Shown piece by piece: positions 28,354-37,751 of a stretch of DNA of 64,000 nt (position 1 is its first letter; each line of letters opens with the position of its first letter). Position numbers and translations under genes: made by a program. This DNA is from Phycisphaeraceae bacterium (GTDB lineage: Bacteria; Planctomycetota; Phycisphaerae; Phycisphaerales; UBA1924). Under the pieces are notes generated by a model. The model made no database searches. It was not told where the DNA came from and worked only from the letters and a program-made list of their open reading frames with translations. The stretch lies in the NCBI GenBank assembly GCA_019636565.1, contig JAHBXG010000015.1, positions 1 through 64,000 on the forward strand, read 5' to 3'.

Positions 28354-30705
28354 CTAGGGGCAGATCATGACGTCATAGGCGGCAACAAAGGTCAGGAAAT
28401 CTGCGTCGTCGACGAAGCCGTCGTGGGTGAAGTCGGCGTTGCAGTCTGCGCGCATGGCGGGGTCGGCGCAATCGAGGATGTCGTAGGCGGTTATAAAGAT
28501 CGCGAAGTCGGCATCGGTGACGCTGCTATCGCCGTCGAGATCGGCGGGGCAGAAAGAGCAGCCGCCGTAGCGGGCCCAGGCGATGGAGACTTGGCCCTCG
28601 ACGCGGGAGAAGTGGCCGCCGACGAAGAGTTCGTCACCCCAGGAAAAGAGCGTTTGTCCAAACGTGTCGAAGTTTCCTGCGGATTGCCATGATGCTCCGT
28701 TCCATTTCGCCAAGCCGTACGACGCAGGGCCCCCCGCAAGTGAGAATTTTCCGACAGCGTAGAGTCCGCCCTTTTTGCTGGCGAGGCTGTAGACACCATT
28801 GGTCGAATCGAGTCCGAGCGATGTCCATGAACTTCCGTTCCAACTGGCGACCCCGTGGGCGACAGTGCCGCCGGCGGAGTTAAACGCTCCGCCGACGATG
28901 AGATCGCCGTTGTGAACAGTGAGCGCGAGGACAACACCCGCAGGGTCGTCGATGCCAACGCCGAGGGGAGCCCACCGATTGCCATCCCAGCGAGCGATGT
29001 GTGCGGCAGCGATTGCGTCCACTGAAGAGAATCTGCCGCCGGCGATTAGTTCGCCCTGGTAGAGAGCGAGCGCGAAAATCGCATTATCCGCGCCGCTTCC
29101 GAGCGGGTACCACGCGGCTCCGTCCCAGCGCGCAATGCGGAGCGCGGTAGCTCCATCGGCGGAGGTGAAATGACCCGCGGCAATGAGATCTCCGTTGAAG
29201 GTCTTCACGTCCTGCACTTGTGCGTTCACGCCAAGCCCGAGAGCGGACCACTGAACTCCGTTCCAGGCCGCAATGTTGTTGACGGTGGTTTGGCCGGAGC
29301 GGTTGAACGTCCCGCCGGCGATGAGTTGTCCGCGAAACGACGCGATGGTCGTCACATAGGGAACATCGCTGGTATGACTGAGTCCGGCACCCAGTGGTGT
29401 CCAGGCTCCTCCATGATTCAAAGCGATATTTGCGGCAGGGTTCGCACCAGGTGCGGTCAATGTGCCGCCCAATACAAGATCGCCATTCCACTGACCGAAC
29501 GAGGCGACCAGTGGAGTCTGATCGGCGTAAATGAAACCCGGAGGTGCGGGAAGGCTGGGACCATTGCCAACAGATTTCCAGTTCGTTCCGTTCCACTGCG
29601 CGATGGAACAGCTCACCGGCGCGTCGGAAGTGAAGGTGCCCCCGACGATCACGCTGGCGCCGAATTTTGCAATTGTTCGAATAGCGAACGTGGACCCATT
29701 TTGCGGGTTGCGAATGCCCGTTCCTACGGCGTTCCACTTCACGCCATCCCATGTTGCGACGGAATTTGCTGAAGCACCTGCGGCGGAAGTGAATGGCCCG
29801 GCAGCGAAGAGCACGCCGTTATGTTCGATGAGAGAGGTGACGCCGACGGTGCCGGGCCCGGACATTCCGCCGTTCGTTACGTTTGTCCAGGTGGTGCCGT
29901 TCCACCGGCGTACGACGCCCGCTTCTCCTGAGTAAAGAAAGCCGTTATAAACGCATAGGGCTCTGCTGCTGTGCGAGAGCGAGTCGCCTTGCCAAGTTGA
30001 ACCGTTCCAGGTGGCGAAGCCGCTGCCTGTTGAACCGGGGATGGTGAAGAAGCCCCCCGCGCGAAGCTGGCCCTGGAATTGAGCGAACGTGACCACTCCA
30101 TCCAAATAACTGGAAACGCCGCCGCCGAGAGCGTTCCATGCGACGCCGTCCCATGCGGCGACGTTGTTTGTCGTGACTCCGCCTGCGGAAGAAAAGACAC
30201 CGCCTGCGTAAAGCGTGTCGCCGATGGCGTAGAGCGCGCTGACGGTTCCAACAATGCCAAGGCCCAAGGGCTGCCAAGTTGAACCATTCCAACGCGCGAT
30301 GCTGTTTGCGGCAACTCCGTCGATGTGATCAAAGTTGCCGGCGGCGATGAGTTCGCCTTTGTAATCGCAGAGTGCACGAATTGAAAAGCTGTGATAGCCC
30401 TGAATGCCGGATCCGAAGGGATGCCACTCACCATCCCAGTATGCGAGCGAATTTGCGAAGACGTTGCCCGCGCTGTTGAACGAGCCCGCGGCCACAAGCA
30501 CCTGATGTGGTCCACCGGGACCGTTCATGGTCCATTCGAGCGTCGCGTAGACATCACCCGAAATGCCGGGGTCGCCCTGATCGGGACCGAAAAGCCATTG
30601 ATCGACGCACTGCGCGGATGCGCGAGTTTGAAGCATCGTGCTCACTACGAGCGATGCGATGCCGAGAACGATCCGCGTAAGACGATATTGATTCCCACGA
30701 CCCAT
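28354..30705 (-). CDS. Secreted beta-repeat protein with dockerin-like tail
   Basis: A 783-residue exported protein. The signal peptide spans roughly residues 1-32, ending TRASA. The body is about 14 imperfect repeats of 40-55 residues with the pattern A-x-W-(D/N)-G-x-x-W-x-x-L-G-x-G and L-I-x-A-G-x-F-x-S-x-x-G, typical of a beta-propeller-like or delta-60-type surface repeat. The end carries two Ca-binding dockerin-like units (CPADLDGDSSVTDADFAIF and CNADFTHDGFVDDADFLTF) finishing in ICP. Probably cell-surface or secreted; ligand unknown. No clear ribosome site precedes the ATG at 30705. Confidence 0.82.
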   Translation of the reverse strand: MGRGNQYRLTRIVLGIASLVVSTMLQTRASAQCVDQWLFGPDQGDPGISGDVYATLEWTMNGPGGPHQVLVAAGSFNSAGNVFANSLAYWDGEWHPFGSGIQGYHSFSIRALCDYKGELIAAGNFDHIDGVAANSIARWNGSTWQPLGLGIVGTVSALYAIGDTLYAGGVFSSAGGVTTNNVAAWDGVAWNALGGGVSSYLDGVVTFAQFQGQLRAGGFFTIPGSTGSGFATWNGSTWQGDSLSHSSRALCVYNGFLYSGEAGVVRRWNGTTWTNVTNGGMSGPGTVGVTSLIEHNGVLFAAGPFTSAAGASANSVATWDGVKWNAVGTGIRNPQNGSTFAIRTIAKFGASVIVGGTFTSDAPVSCSIAQWNGTNWKSVGNGPSLPAPPGFIYADQTPLVASFGQWNGDLVLGGTLTAPGANPAANIALNHGGAWTPLGAGLSHTSDVPYVTTIASFRGQLIAGGTFNRSGQTTVNNIAAWNGVQWSALGLGVNAQVQDVKTFNGDLIAAGHFTSADGATALRIARWDGAAWYPLGSGADNAIFALALYQGELIAGGRFSSVDAIAAAHIARWDGNRWAPLGVGIDDPAGVVLALTVHNGDLIVGGAFNSAGGTVAHGVASWNGSSWTSLGLDSTNGVYSLASKKGGLYAVGKFSLAGGPASYGLAKWNGASWQSAGNFDTFGQTLFSWGDELFVGGHFSRVEGQVSIAWARYGGCSFCPADLDGDSSVTDADFAIFITAYDILDCADPAMRADCNADFTHDGFVDDADFLTFVAAYDVMICP

Positions 30706-31315
30706 ATGAGCAACTTTGCGTAGAAACCGTGCACAAGGTTGCGGTCGCTCCGGATTTTGCCTGACAATTTGAGCTGCGGAATTGGGCACGCGAAAAACTC
30801 ATGGTGCGCCGGGTTGTGCCTTGAAAGAGTTGCCGATCGGAGATTTCAGATCGAGGGCGTGGGTGCAGCGGAGCCGAGCGACAGAGAAGCGACGGGCCAG
30901 AGAAAGCCATACAGGCCATGCCGATGCTTGAGAATACTGAAAAATGAACTTGACAATTGGTTTATTTATTAACAAACCATCGGGATGTGGGTGGGCTTTG
31001 GGGCTGTATTGCCGCGGGTAGTTAATTTTGTCAATGAACCCCCCCCTCCCTCGGGGACGAGGCTTCGGAAGCGGGCAAAATGCGCGAGCCGCGGAAGCGG
31101 AATTGTCGTATAGAGACAAGCGCGGAGGGTGGGCGATGGTGTGGGAGGGGTGGAGTGGGGGTGGAGTGGGGGCGGAGTGGGGGTGCAGTAGGGGTGGGGC
31201 GGGTAGACTTGCGGCCCTGGATGGCGGCCCTCGATTGGTGAGCAGGCCGACGCCGGGTTCAGAAGTGGTATCTTGCCGCGCTCGGGAAGACGTGGCTTTT
31301 TGCGGAGACTGATTT
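30706..31315. other. Divergent intergenic region with G-rich tandem repeat
   Basis: A 610-base gap between two divergent genes. It holds the 11-base G-rich tandem repeat at 31152-31195 and a GC-rich element near 31038-31070. No gene was recognised. Confidence 0.5.
31152..31195 (+). repeat. 11-bp G-rich tandem repeat, four copies
   Basis: GGAGTGGGGGT / GGAGTGGGGGC / GGAGTGGGGGT / GCAGTAGGGGT in tandem, followed by GGGGCGGGT. Each unit has a run of four or five G, so a G-quadruplex could form, about 120 bases before the next start codon. Confidence 0.75.
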
Positions 31316-32716
31316 ATGGCGAGCCGGACGAGCACGAGTGTTGGAGTTGGCGTGGCGTTGACGCTGTTGGGCCTGGCGGCTCTGGGGCTGTTCATCACGT
31401 CGGCGGTGTTGTACGGCAAGTTCAATCAGTCACAGCGCGAGTTGAACGAGGCGAAGGTGGGCATCCGCGATTTCATTCGCGATGGTGAGCGTCAGCAGGA
31501 CGACATCCGGCAGTTGGTTGAGGCGGCGAAGAAGGCGCAGGGGCAGTCGCTCGTGGCGTATCTCGTCAAGAGCAACAAGGAGATTGCGTCGGCGGTGACG
31601 GGCAACTCGAACGACACGGTCGATCGGCTGCTCGAACAGATGCGCGCGGAATCGTCCAAATCGAACAACACGCCGCTGCTGCGGCTTTCACAGGAGCGGG
31701 CGTCGAAGGTGGAAGAACTCAGCACAAAGCTTGAGCAGGTTGAAGCGGCGCGGCTGGCGGCGCAGACCGATCTGAAGAACGAGCAGGAGCGTGTGGCGGG
31801 GATCATGCAGCGCCACGAGGAGACGCTCGCGGCGCTCAACAAGGAAGTCGGGACGTACAAGGACGAATTGTCCAAGTATCGCAGCGGAATCGAGAACGTT
31901 CGGGATCAGGCCGAGAAGCAGTTTGAGAGCCAGATGGCGTCGGCCAAGGCACGCGAGACCGAACTGAGCGGGCGCGTGAGCGACCTGCAGCAAAAGAGCC
32001 TGATCCTCGAGGATCAGTTGGCGCGGCTGCGGGGCGAGCGGAGCAAGACCACGGCGCGCGGCACATCAGAGGATGCGTTGGTGGACGGCACGATCATCGG
32101 CGTCGATACGACGCAGCGGCAGGTGTTCCTGAACGTTGGACGGACGCAGAAGGCCGTAATCGGGATGTCATTCGCGGTGTACAACGACGCGAACTCGATC
32201 AAGACGGACGAGGACGGCAACTACAAGCCGGGCAAGGCGACGATCGAGATCATCAACGTTGGGCAGGATTCGAGCACGGCGCGAATCGTGAGCGAGACCA
32301 AGGGCAACCCCATCGTGACGGGCGACGTAATCGCCAACGCGGTGTTCGACCCGATGAAGATCTACAAGTTTGTGATCTATGGCAACTTTGACACCAAGGG
32401 CACGGGCATTCCGACGGCCTCGGGCCGCACGGATATCGCGGCGATGGTGACGAGTTGGGGCGGTGAAGTGTTGGATGATCTCGAGGGCGATGTGGACTTC
32501 CTGGTGCTGGGTGAGCGTCCGGTGCTGCCGCCGCGGCCGGGTGTGGATCAGCCGATCGAAGTCGTGCAGGAATACGTGCGGCTGGAGCGTGCGGTGAACA
32601 AGTACAACGAACTCCTGAAGCAGGCAACGGCGATGGGGCTGCCGGTGCTGAACGAGAACCGGTTCTACACGCTGACGGGTCAGACGCCGGTCAGCCGCAA
32701 AACGGTCATGCGGTAA
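31316..32716 (+). CDS. Membrane-anchored coiled-coil protein with BRCT-like C-terminus
   Basis: A 466-residue protein with one N-terminal membrane segment (VGVALTLLGLAALGLFITSAVLY), then a long coiled coil (about 35-245) rich in E, K, Q and A. Residues about 250-350 form a compact beta-rich domain (DGTIIGVDTTQRQVFLNVG). The C-terminus holds a BRCT-like pattern: IYGNFDTKGTGIPTASGRTD, then MVTSWGGEVLDDLEGDVDFLVLG. BRCT domains usually bind phosphoproteins or DNA inside the cell, so finding one in this setting is odd and topology matters. GGAG precedes the ATG by eight bases. Function is unknown, perhaps envelope organisation. Confidence 0.8.
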   Translation: MASRTSTSVGVGVALTLLGLAALGLFITSAVLYGKFNQSQRELNEAKVGIRDFIRDGERQQDDIRQLVEAAKKAQGQSLVAYLVKSNKEIASAVTGNSNDTVDRLLEQMRAESSKSNNTPLLRLSQERASKVEELSTKLEQVEAARLAAQTDLKNEQERVAGIMQRHEETLAALNKEVGTYKDELSKYRSGIENVRDQAEKQFESQMASAKARETELSGRVSDLQQKSLILEDQLARLRGERSKTTARGTSEDALVDGTIIGVDTTQRQVFLNVGRTQKAVIGMSFAVYNDANSIKTDEDGNYKPGKATIEIINVGQDSSTARIVSETKGNPIVTGDVIANAVFDPMKIYKFVIYGNFDTKGTGIPTASGRTDIAAMVTSWGGEVLDDLEGDVDFLVLGERPVLPPRPGVDQPIEVVQEYVRLERAVNKYNELLKQATAMGLPVLNENRFYTLTGQTPVSRKTVMR

Positions 32717-33240
32717 GGCGAAGCAGAATGCAGTGAACGCCGCTTGCGAGAGCGGCGTTTTTCTTTTCCGGCGGTGCGCGTAAGTGATTGACGCGGCTCG
32801 ACTTTGAAAATTCGTTCACGCGGCTGGGAGGGCGAAGCGACAGGGTGATGTGGAAACACGGTGGATAACGCGCCGGGTGACGACGCTGAGGAGGGTTTGA
32901 AAGGGAAGGTGGGGTATCAAGCGACAGCAGCCGACGCCTCGAACCGCGCGCCCGGCGCCGGCAACGACACGGAAACGACAGAATGTGCAGAGTGGTGTGC
33001 GCCGTGCAATCTCTTGAATTCACGAGAGTTGCGCGGCTTCCGGGAGATTCGTCCACCGGACGACAGGACCTGTTACTACGACGACTGAATGTATCTCTCT
33101 TACCAGGAAGAAAGACATTCGGGCCGGGGGACACCTTGGACCTTGGGAGCGTTTTCAGGAACGGGGTGGATGGGACGAGGTTTGTGTGTGGAAACGTTGG
33201 TGGATGAAATCGCCGCGAGAGGGCGCGCCCGGACGCGAGT
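32717..33240. other. Convergent intergenic region
   Basis: A 524-base gap between the coiled-coil gene and mutM, which point at each other. It contains one clear terminator (32736-32766); the rest shows no convincing gene or RNA. Confidence 0.5.
32736..32766 (+). terminator. Rho-independent terminator
   Basis: AACGCCGC and GCGGCGTT form a perfect 8-bp stem followed by TTTCTTTT, 20 bases past the stop of the coiled-coil protein gene. Confidence 0.85.
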
Positions 33241-34110
33241 TCATGCTCGTTTCACTTGAGCGGTGGGCTGGCAGCGCCGGCAAAAGACCGTGGCCCGTTG
33301 TGCTACTCGGATCGTCAGAAGTGAATCGCTGCAGCGAAGACAGGGTTGGTTCGCGCGGGCGTAGACCGCGTGGAGGAATTGGGCGGTGCCTCGCGTGCCG
33401 GCCGAGTCGGCGTAATCGCGGAGCGTGCTGCCTCCGGCCTTGATGGCGCGGGCGAGTATGAAGCGGATGGCGCCGGCAAGAGATGTGAGCTGCGGCTTGG
33501 TGAGAGCGCTCGCGTGCGTGCTGGGATTGATGCGGGCGCGGAAGAGCGATTCGTCGGCGTAGATGTTTCCGACGCCGGCGAGGGCGGATTGATCGAGCAG
33601 AAGAGATTTGATCGGGCGATGGGAGTTCTCGCTGGCGTGTGCGAGATCGGATGCGCGAATAGAGAGCGCGTCTGGCCCGAGGGCGGACCAGCGGTGTTCG
33701 AGGAGTGCGTGCTCGGTTGGATAGGTGGAGAGGCCACCAAAGCGGCGCGGGTCGATGAAGAGGAGGAGCGAATTGTCGTCGAAGAGCCAGATGGCGTGGG
33801 TGTGCGGGGGAATGTCGGAGGGGCGATGTGGGGCGTGGGATGGAAGGAGGAGCAGGCGACCGGACATTCCGAGTTGGATGCAGAGCGTGCGGCCGTCGGC
33901 AGTGTGAATCGCGAGTTGCTTGCCGCGGCGGGTGAGGGAAGAGATGGTTGCGCCGGTGAGGAGATCGCGCGACGCGGTGCGATGCGGCGTGCCCGCGTTC
34001 GAAAAAGAATCACAGATGTCGGCGCGCCGGAGTGTGGCGGCAGTGATGGTGCGGCCCAGGAGCGGCGAGAGGGAGAGTCGGGTGCGCTCGACTTCGGGGA
34101 GTTCGGGCAA
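33241..34110 (-). CDS. mutM: Formamidopyrimidine-DNA glycosylase MutM (Fpg)
   Basis: A 289-residue base-excision-repair enzyme that removes 8-oxoguanine and opened purines and then nicks the strand. The catalytic N-terminus MPELPEVE gives Pro2 and Glu3. The active-site lysine lies in RRGKQLAIHT. The H2TH region contains LLLDQSALAGVGNIYADESLF, with the conserved GNIYADE. GGSTLRDYADS matches the family, and the C-terminal zinc finger has two CxxC pairs (CLRC ... CRRC). Length is normal. It lies 60 bases downstream of tadA on the same strand and may be co-transcribed with it. Confidence 0.95.
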   Translation of the reverse strand: MPELPEVERTRLSLSPLLGRTITAATLRRADICDSFSNAGTPHRTASRDLLTGATISSLTRRGKQLAIHTADGRTLCIQLGMSGRLLLLPSHAPHRPSDIPPHTHAIWLFDDNSLLLFIDPRRFGGLSTYPTEHALLEHRWSALGPDALSIRASDLAHASENSHRPIKSLLLDQSALAGVGNIYADESLFRARINPSTHASALTKPQLTSLAGAIRFILARAIKAGGSTLRDYADSAGTRGTAQFLHAVYARANQPCLRCSDSLLTIRVAQRATVFCRRCQPTAQVKRA

Positions 34111-34170
34111 GGGAAAATCTCAAATCGAGAAAACTCAAAGCTCAGATGAACGAGGGAAGAAGGTGATACA

Positions 34171-34656
34171 TCAATTGCGATCGGTTTCGGAGCCGGTCGA
34201 TTTTGGTGTGCGAAGTCTGCGGAAGAAGGTGGTGAGCAGTTCAGCGGATTCGGTGGCGAGCAGACCCCGCACGACTTCGCAGCGGTGATTGAGGCGCGGG
34301 TCTTCGAGCAGGTTCATGAGCGTTCCCGCGGCTCCGGCCTTGGGATCGGCGCAGCCGAAAACGACCCGCGGGATTCGGGCGTTCACGATGAGTCCGGCGC
34401 ACATGGGGCAGGGCTCGAGCGTGACGTAGAGGGTGCAGCGTTCGAGCCGCCAGTCGTTGATTGCGCGGCAGGCCTGCTGGATCGCGAGAAACTCGGCGTG
34501 GGCGAAAGGGGACTTGTCGGCTTCGCGCCGGTTGTGGGCCTCGGCGATGATCTGGTCGTCACGGACGATGAGCGCGCCGACGGGGACTTCGCCGATTGCC
34601 GCGGCGGCGCGGGCGAGTTCCAGAGCGCGGAGCATGTGGTTGGTATCGGTTTGCAC
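34171..34656 (-). CDS. tadA: tRNA-specific adenosine deaminase TadA
   Basis: A 161-residue zinc deaminase that makes inosine at the wobble base of tRNA-Arg(ACG). Zinc and catalytic motifs are present: HAE (in SPFAHAEFLAI) and PCPMCAG. Other family features are EVPVGALIV near the start, LYVTLEPC, and RVVFGCADPKAGAAG. GTG 34656 is chosen because the residues before the internal ATG at 34635 (DTNHM) belong to the conserved first helix; starting at 34635 would trim it. It lies between tatC and mutM on the same strand. Confidence 0.93.
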   Translation of the reverse strand: MQTDTNHMLRALELARAAAAIGEVPVGALIVRDDQIIAEAHNRREADKSPFAHAEFLAIQQACRAINDWRLERCTLYVTLEPCPMCAGLIVNARIPRVVFGCADPKAGAAGTLMNLLEDPRLNHRCEVVRGLLATESAELLTTFFRRLRTPKSTGSETDRN

Positions 34657-34898
34657 GCGGGATGTTCGGTTCAGGAAGGCTCGTGGAAAGGGCAGAGAGA
34701 ACGCGGAGTTGCGGAGAGCGCGGAGTCTCGCGGAGAGAAAATGGGAGAGGAGAGTTTGAAAGACAAATTCTGAATGCTGGTTGAAAGATATTGCGGGCTG
34801 TACAACTCCGCTGTTCGGGTTCTGCCGTCTTCTTGATTTTCCGGCTTTCTCCGCGCTCTCTCCGCAATTCCGCGTCCTCTCGAATTTCGCAAAGAGCC
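34657..34898. repeat. GCGGAG-rich dispersed repeat
   Basis: Two clusters, about 34690-34735 (GAACGCGGAGTTGCGGAGAG type) and, inverted, about 34848-34875 (CTCCGCGCTCTCTCCGCAAT type), lie in the tatC-tadA gap. Similar sequence occurs near 4240 and 36800-36910. Confidence 0.5.
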
Positions 34899-36032
34899 CT
34901 AACCCTCCGCCGGCTCGCCATCCGCCTCGCGCCGCGCCTTGCCCGCGAGTCTGGAGGCGGGGAAGAGTCTGAGCATGATGATTCCGAATTCGTAGAGCAG
35001 CCAGAGCGGCGCCATGAGGATGATCATGCTGATCGGATCGGGGGGAGTCAGCAGCGCGGCGATGACGGCGATCACGAACAGCGCGTGCTTGCGATATTGC
35101 GCAAGGAACGCCGGCGTCACGATGCCCACCCAGCCGAGCAGCAGCACGACTACGGGCAACTGAAAGCCCGCGGCGAACGCGAGTGCGAGCCCGAGAAACG
35201 AATCGACCCATTCCTGGATGCGGGGCTGGAGCACGATGCCGGTGGAGGTGGAAAGGGCTGTCGAATAGATGCGCACAGCGCCGTTGGGCGCACTGAGCGC
35301 CAGGCGGAGTTCCTTGAGTTCCGAATTGAACCACGCGTCGCCGGGCTTGGGCGCGGGCGGGTCGGCGGTCAGCACCGGCAGCGAGAGCAGCGAGACATTC
35401 GCGGGCAGCGGAGCGATGGCGGCTTTCTCCGGGCTGACAGTTGCGCCGAAGTGAACAAAGAAGTGCAACATGACCGGGAGCACGACAAAGTAGAGAAACA
35501 GCGAGGAGAGGATCGCCAGAATCAGGCTCATCGGCAGCAGCATCGTGACGAAGCGCTGCTCGTAGCGGTAAAGGCCCGGCGCGACAAACTTCCAGGCCTG
35601 CCAGAGAATCCAGGGAAAGCCGAGCAGGATGGCACCGACGGTCGAGATCTTCAGGTAGGTGAAAAAGGTCTCGAACATTCCCGTCGCCAGCAGGCTGGGA
35701 GACAAACCTTCGGCGCGGAGTGCGCGCTGCACCGGCCAGATGAGCCAGTTGAGAATGGTCGGACCAAAATACAAACTGACCAGGAAGAACAGCCCGATGC
35801 CGACGATCGCGTGGATAAATCGAGTGCGGAGTTCCTCGAGGTGATCGCCGAGCGACATGACCGCCTGCGATTGAGGAGGGCGGCGTTTGGCGAGGCGGGT
35901 TTCGAGGATGGAGGGTGGAGGAGGAGGCGGGTCCGGCGGGATGGCGGAGGGCGGGTCGCGGTCGATGATGGCGCGGCGATCCTCGGGGCGGCGAATAACC
36001 GGGGCGGGCGAGGATTCGGACGGGTCGTCCAT
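34899..36032 (-). CDS. tatC: Sec-independent translocase subunit TatC with long periplasmic insert
   Basis: A 377-residue integral membrane protein, the receptor of the twin-arginine pathway that exports folded proteins. Conserved TatC motifs are present: HLEELRTR before helix 1, AWKFVAPGLYRYEQR after helix 2, and LLTPPDPIS. Compared with the usual 250 residues it has a Pro-rich N-terminal extension of about 55 residues (RDPPSAIPPDPPPPPP) and about 70-80 extra residues in the periplasmic loop between helices 3 and 4 (from ATVSPEKAA to TGIVLQPRIQEW). No tatA or tatB gene is adjacent. It is divergent from the sigma-factor gene. Confidence 0.93.
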   Translation of the reverse strand: MDDPSESSPAPVIRRPEDRRAIIDRDPPSAIPPDPPPPPPSILETRLAKRRPPQSQAVMSLGDHLEELRTRFIHAIVGIGLFFLVSLYFGPTILNWLIWPVQRALRAEGLSPSLLATGMFETFFTYLKISTVGAILLGFPWILWQAWKFVAPGLYRYEQRFVTMLLPMSLILAILSSLFLYFVVLPVMLHFFVHFGATVSPEKAAIAPLPANVSLLSLPVLTADPPAPKPGDAWFNSELKELRLALSAPNGAVRIYSTALSTSTGIVLQPRIQEWVDSFLGLALAFAAGFQLPVVVLLLGWVGIVTPAFLAQYRKHALFVIAVIAALLTPPDPISMIILMAPLWLLYEFGIIMLRLFPASRLAGKARREADGEPAEG

Positions 36033-36177
36033 CGGGGTAGGGTAGTTGTTTGGATGAAGTGGGGAAGTACCGGAGGGGCAAAGGGAAAGGTAACCCGAAC
36101 GCCCATTTGGGTGACGGGTGAATCCGCAGAGCGCATCTTCGGAAGAAGAGGAGCGGGGACGGGTATTGGCAGCCGGG

Positions 36178-36786
36178 ATGAACGACGAGCAAAGCGACAC
36201 CCTGAACGCGGACTCGGCGTCGACGCCGGTGCGCGACGTTGCGCGCCCGGTGCTTCGGCTGTCGCAAACCGATCACGAAGAGTTGAAGCGCCTGTGGGAA
36301 GAAAACCGGCGCTGGGTGGCCGCGTTGTTGTTGACGCACAAGCCGCGCTGGGCCGACCTGGAAGATCTGCTCCAGGAAGTGGCGACGACGCTAGTCGGCA
36401 AGGGACACGAGATCCGCGATGCCGCGATGCTCAAGCCGTGGCTTCGCACGGTGGCGACGAATGTCGCGCGACTGGCGGCGCGCCGGGGCAAACTGCGATT
36501 GCACGGCTCGCTGGATGCGTCCGATGCGGACGGCGGACCGGAGAACGAGAGCGAGCCGATGCCGAGTGCGACGCCTTCTCGCCGGGAAGAAGCGACGCGA
36601 TTGCTTGAACTCGCCAGAAAGTTGCCGGATGGGTATCGCGAACCGCTGCTCCTGAAGAGCGTGCAGGGTTTGAGTTACCGGCAGATCGGGAACATTCTGG
36701 GGATACCGGAGACGACGGTGGAAACACGCATCGCACGCGGGCGGAAGCAACTACGCGAGATGGCGGAGGAAGCGGCAAAGAGTTGA
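36178..36786 (+). CDS. ECF-type RNA polymerase sigma factor
   Basis: A 202-residue sigma-70 family extracytoplasmic-function factor. Region 2 includes DLEDLLQEVATTLV and WLRTVATNVARLAARR. A variable acidic linker (DASDADGGPENESEP) follows. Region 4 is YREPLLLKSVQGLSYRQIGN and then IPETTVETRIARGRKQLRE, the -35-binding helix-turn-helix. It precedes an anti-sigma-like membrane protein and a PDZ protein, suggesting an envelope-responsive regulon. ATG 36178 is chosen; GTG 36118 is in frame but would add a non-conserved stretch. Confidence 0.9.
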   Translation: MNDEQSDTLNADSASTPVRDVARPVLRLSQTDHEELKRLWEENRRWVAALLLTHKPRWADLEDLLQEVATTLVGKGHEIRDAAMLKPWLRTVATNVARLAARRGKLRLHGSLDASDADGGPENESEPMPSATPSRREEATRLLELARKLPDGYREPLLLKSVQGLSYRQIGNILGIPETTVETRIARGRKQLREMAEEAAKS

Positions 36787-37049
36787 AGGTGGGAGAGAAC
36801 CCGGAGCGGGTGGAGAAACGCGGAGTGAGAACCTGCGAAAAGCCCTGCTTGATGAAGCCGCTTTACGCACTTTCCGGCAACACTCCGCCAACATCCACTT
36901 TCTCCGCAACGCTGCATTCGCTCCAGACGGCTGGTCGAACGGTCCAAAACCAAGCACTTTTCCGGACGCTTTTTGGCTAGCCCAGTCAGGCAGCAGCGAC
37001 GGAACCCGGCGTTTCGCGCATCTTGGTGTGATGGAAGGGCGGAGTTTTC

Positions 37050-37658
37050 ATGAGCATGCAGGAAAAAGACATTTTGATCAGCCGCGTGGTGGACGGGGTT
37101 GCCGGTGCGGGCGATTGGGTTGAACTCGACATGCTCGGTGCCGCGGATTCATCGCTGTGGCGTGAATTGGCGCAGGCGCAGCGTGACAAGCAGTTGCTCG
37201 ACCAGGCCGTGGGCGAAGCGGTGTCGATCGCGGATGTGGTTGATCTGCCTCGGAACGAATGGTCGGAGCGTCGTCTTCGTGTGCCGCAGTGGTCGGGCTG
37301 GGCCGCGGCAGCGGTTCTCGCGCTGGCGATGTTCGCGATGCCTCGTGGCGGAACACCAAATGCCAACACGGCGGGCGCGTTCTTCCCGCCGCAGGAAGCG
37401 CAAGAGCAGACACCGGATGCGGCACTGAAGTCGTATCTGACAAAGGGCAAGGACGAAGGACGCGTCATCCGACAGTTGCCGGAATTTGTGGTGCTCGAGT
37501 CGGCGCCGGCGAAGGACGGTCCGGGGTACGACGTGGTGTATCTGCGTCAGATCGTGGAACGGGCTCGGGTGGAGAGCGTGAACAGTTATCAGGTGGACGA
37601 GACGGGGCGGAAGTTGCCGCTGCCGGTGAAAGTGATTGAGCCGAAGCGGCCGCTGTAG
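37050..37658 (+). CDS. Single-pass membrane protein, probable anti-sigma factor
   Basis: A 202-residue protein. The first 80 residues are cytoplasmic and helical (LISRVVDGVAGAGDWVELDM), in the position and style of an anti-sigma domain. They are followed by one membrane segment (WSGWAAAAVLALAMFAMP) and a periplasmic part ending KLPLPVKVIEPKRPL. It lies directly downstream of the ECF sigma gene, and the ATG has GGAG five bases before it. No zinc-anti-sigma HxxxCxxC motif is present. The anti-sigma role is inferred from order and topology. Confidence 0.65.
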   Translation: MSMQEKDILISRVVDGVAGAGDWVELDMLGAADSSLWRELAQAQRDKQLLDQAVGEAVSIADVVDLPRNEWSERRLRVPQWSGWAAAAVLALAMFAMPRGGTPNANTAGAFFPPQEAQEQTPDAALKSYLTKGKDEGRVIRQLPEFVVLESAPAKDGPGYDVVYLRQIVERARVESVNSYQVDETGRKLPLPVKVIEPKRPL

Positions 37659-37751
37659 GGCGAGAGGAAGAGGCCCGCTCTTTTCCCAACCCCGTCCCTC
37701 CGGAAGGGGCTTTAAAGAAATCAAGGAAGCAGAATTCCCAAGGAGTTTGTT

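Noticed and set aside
32861..33207. Short plus-strand frames between the coiled-coil gene and mutM
   Set aside because: No ribosome site, domain or coding-like composition; they lie after a strong terminator.
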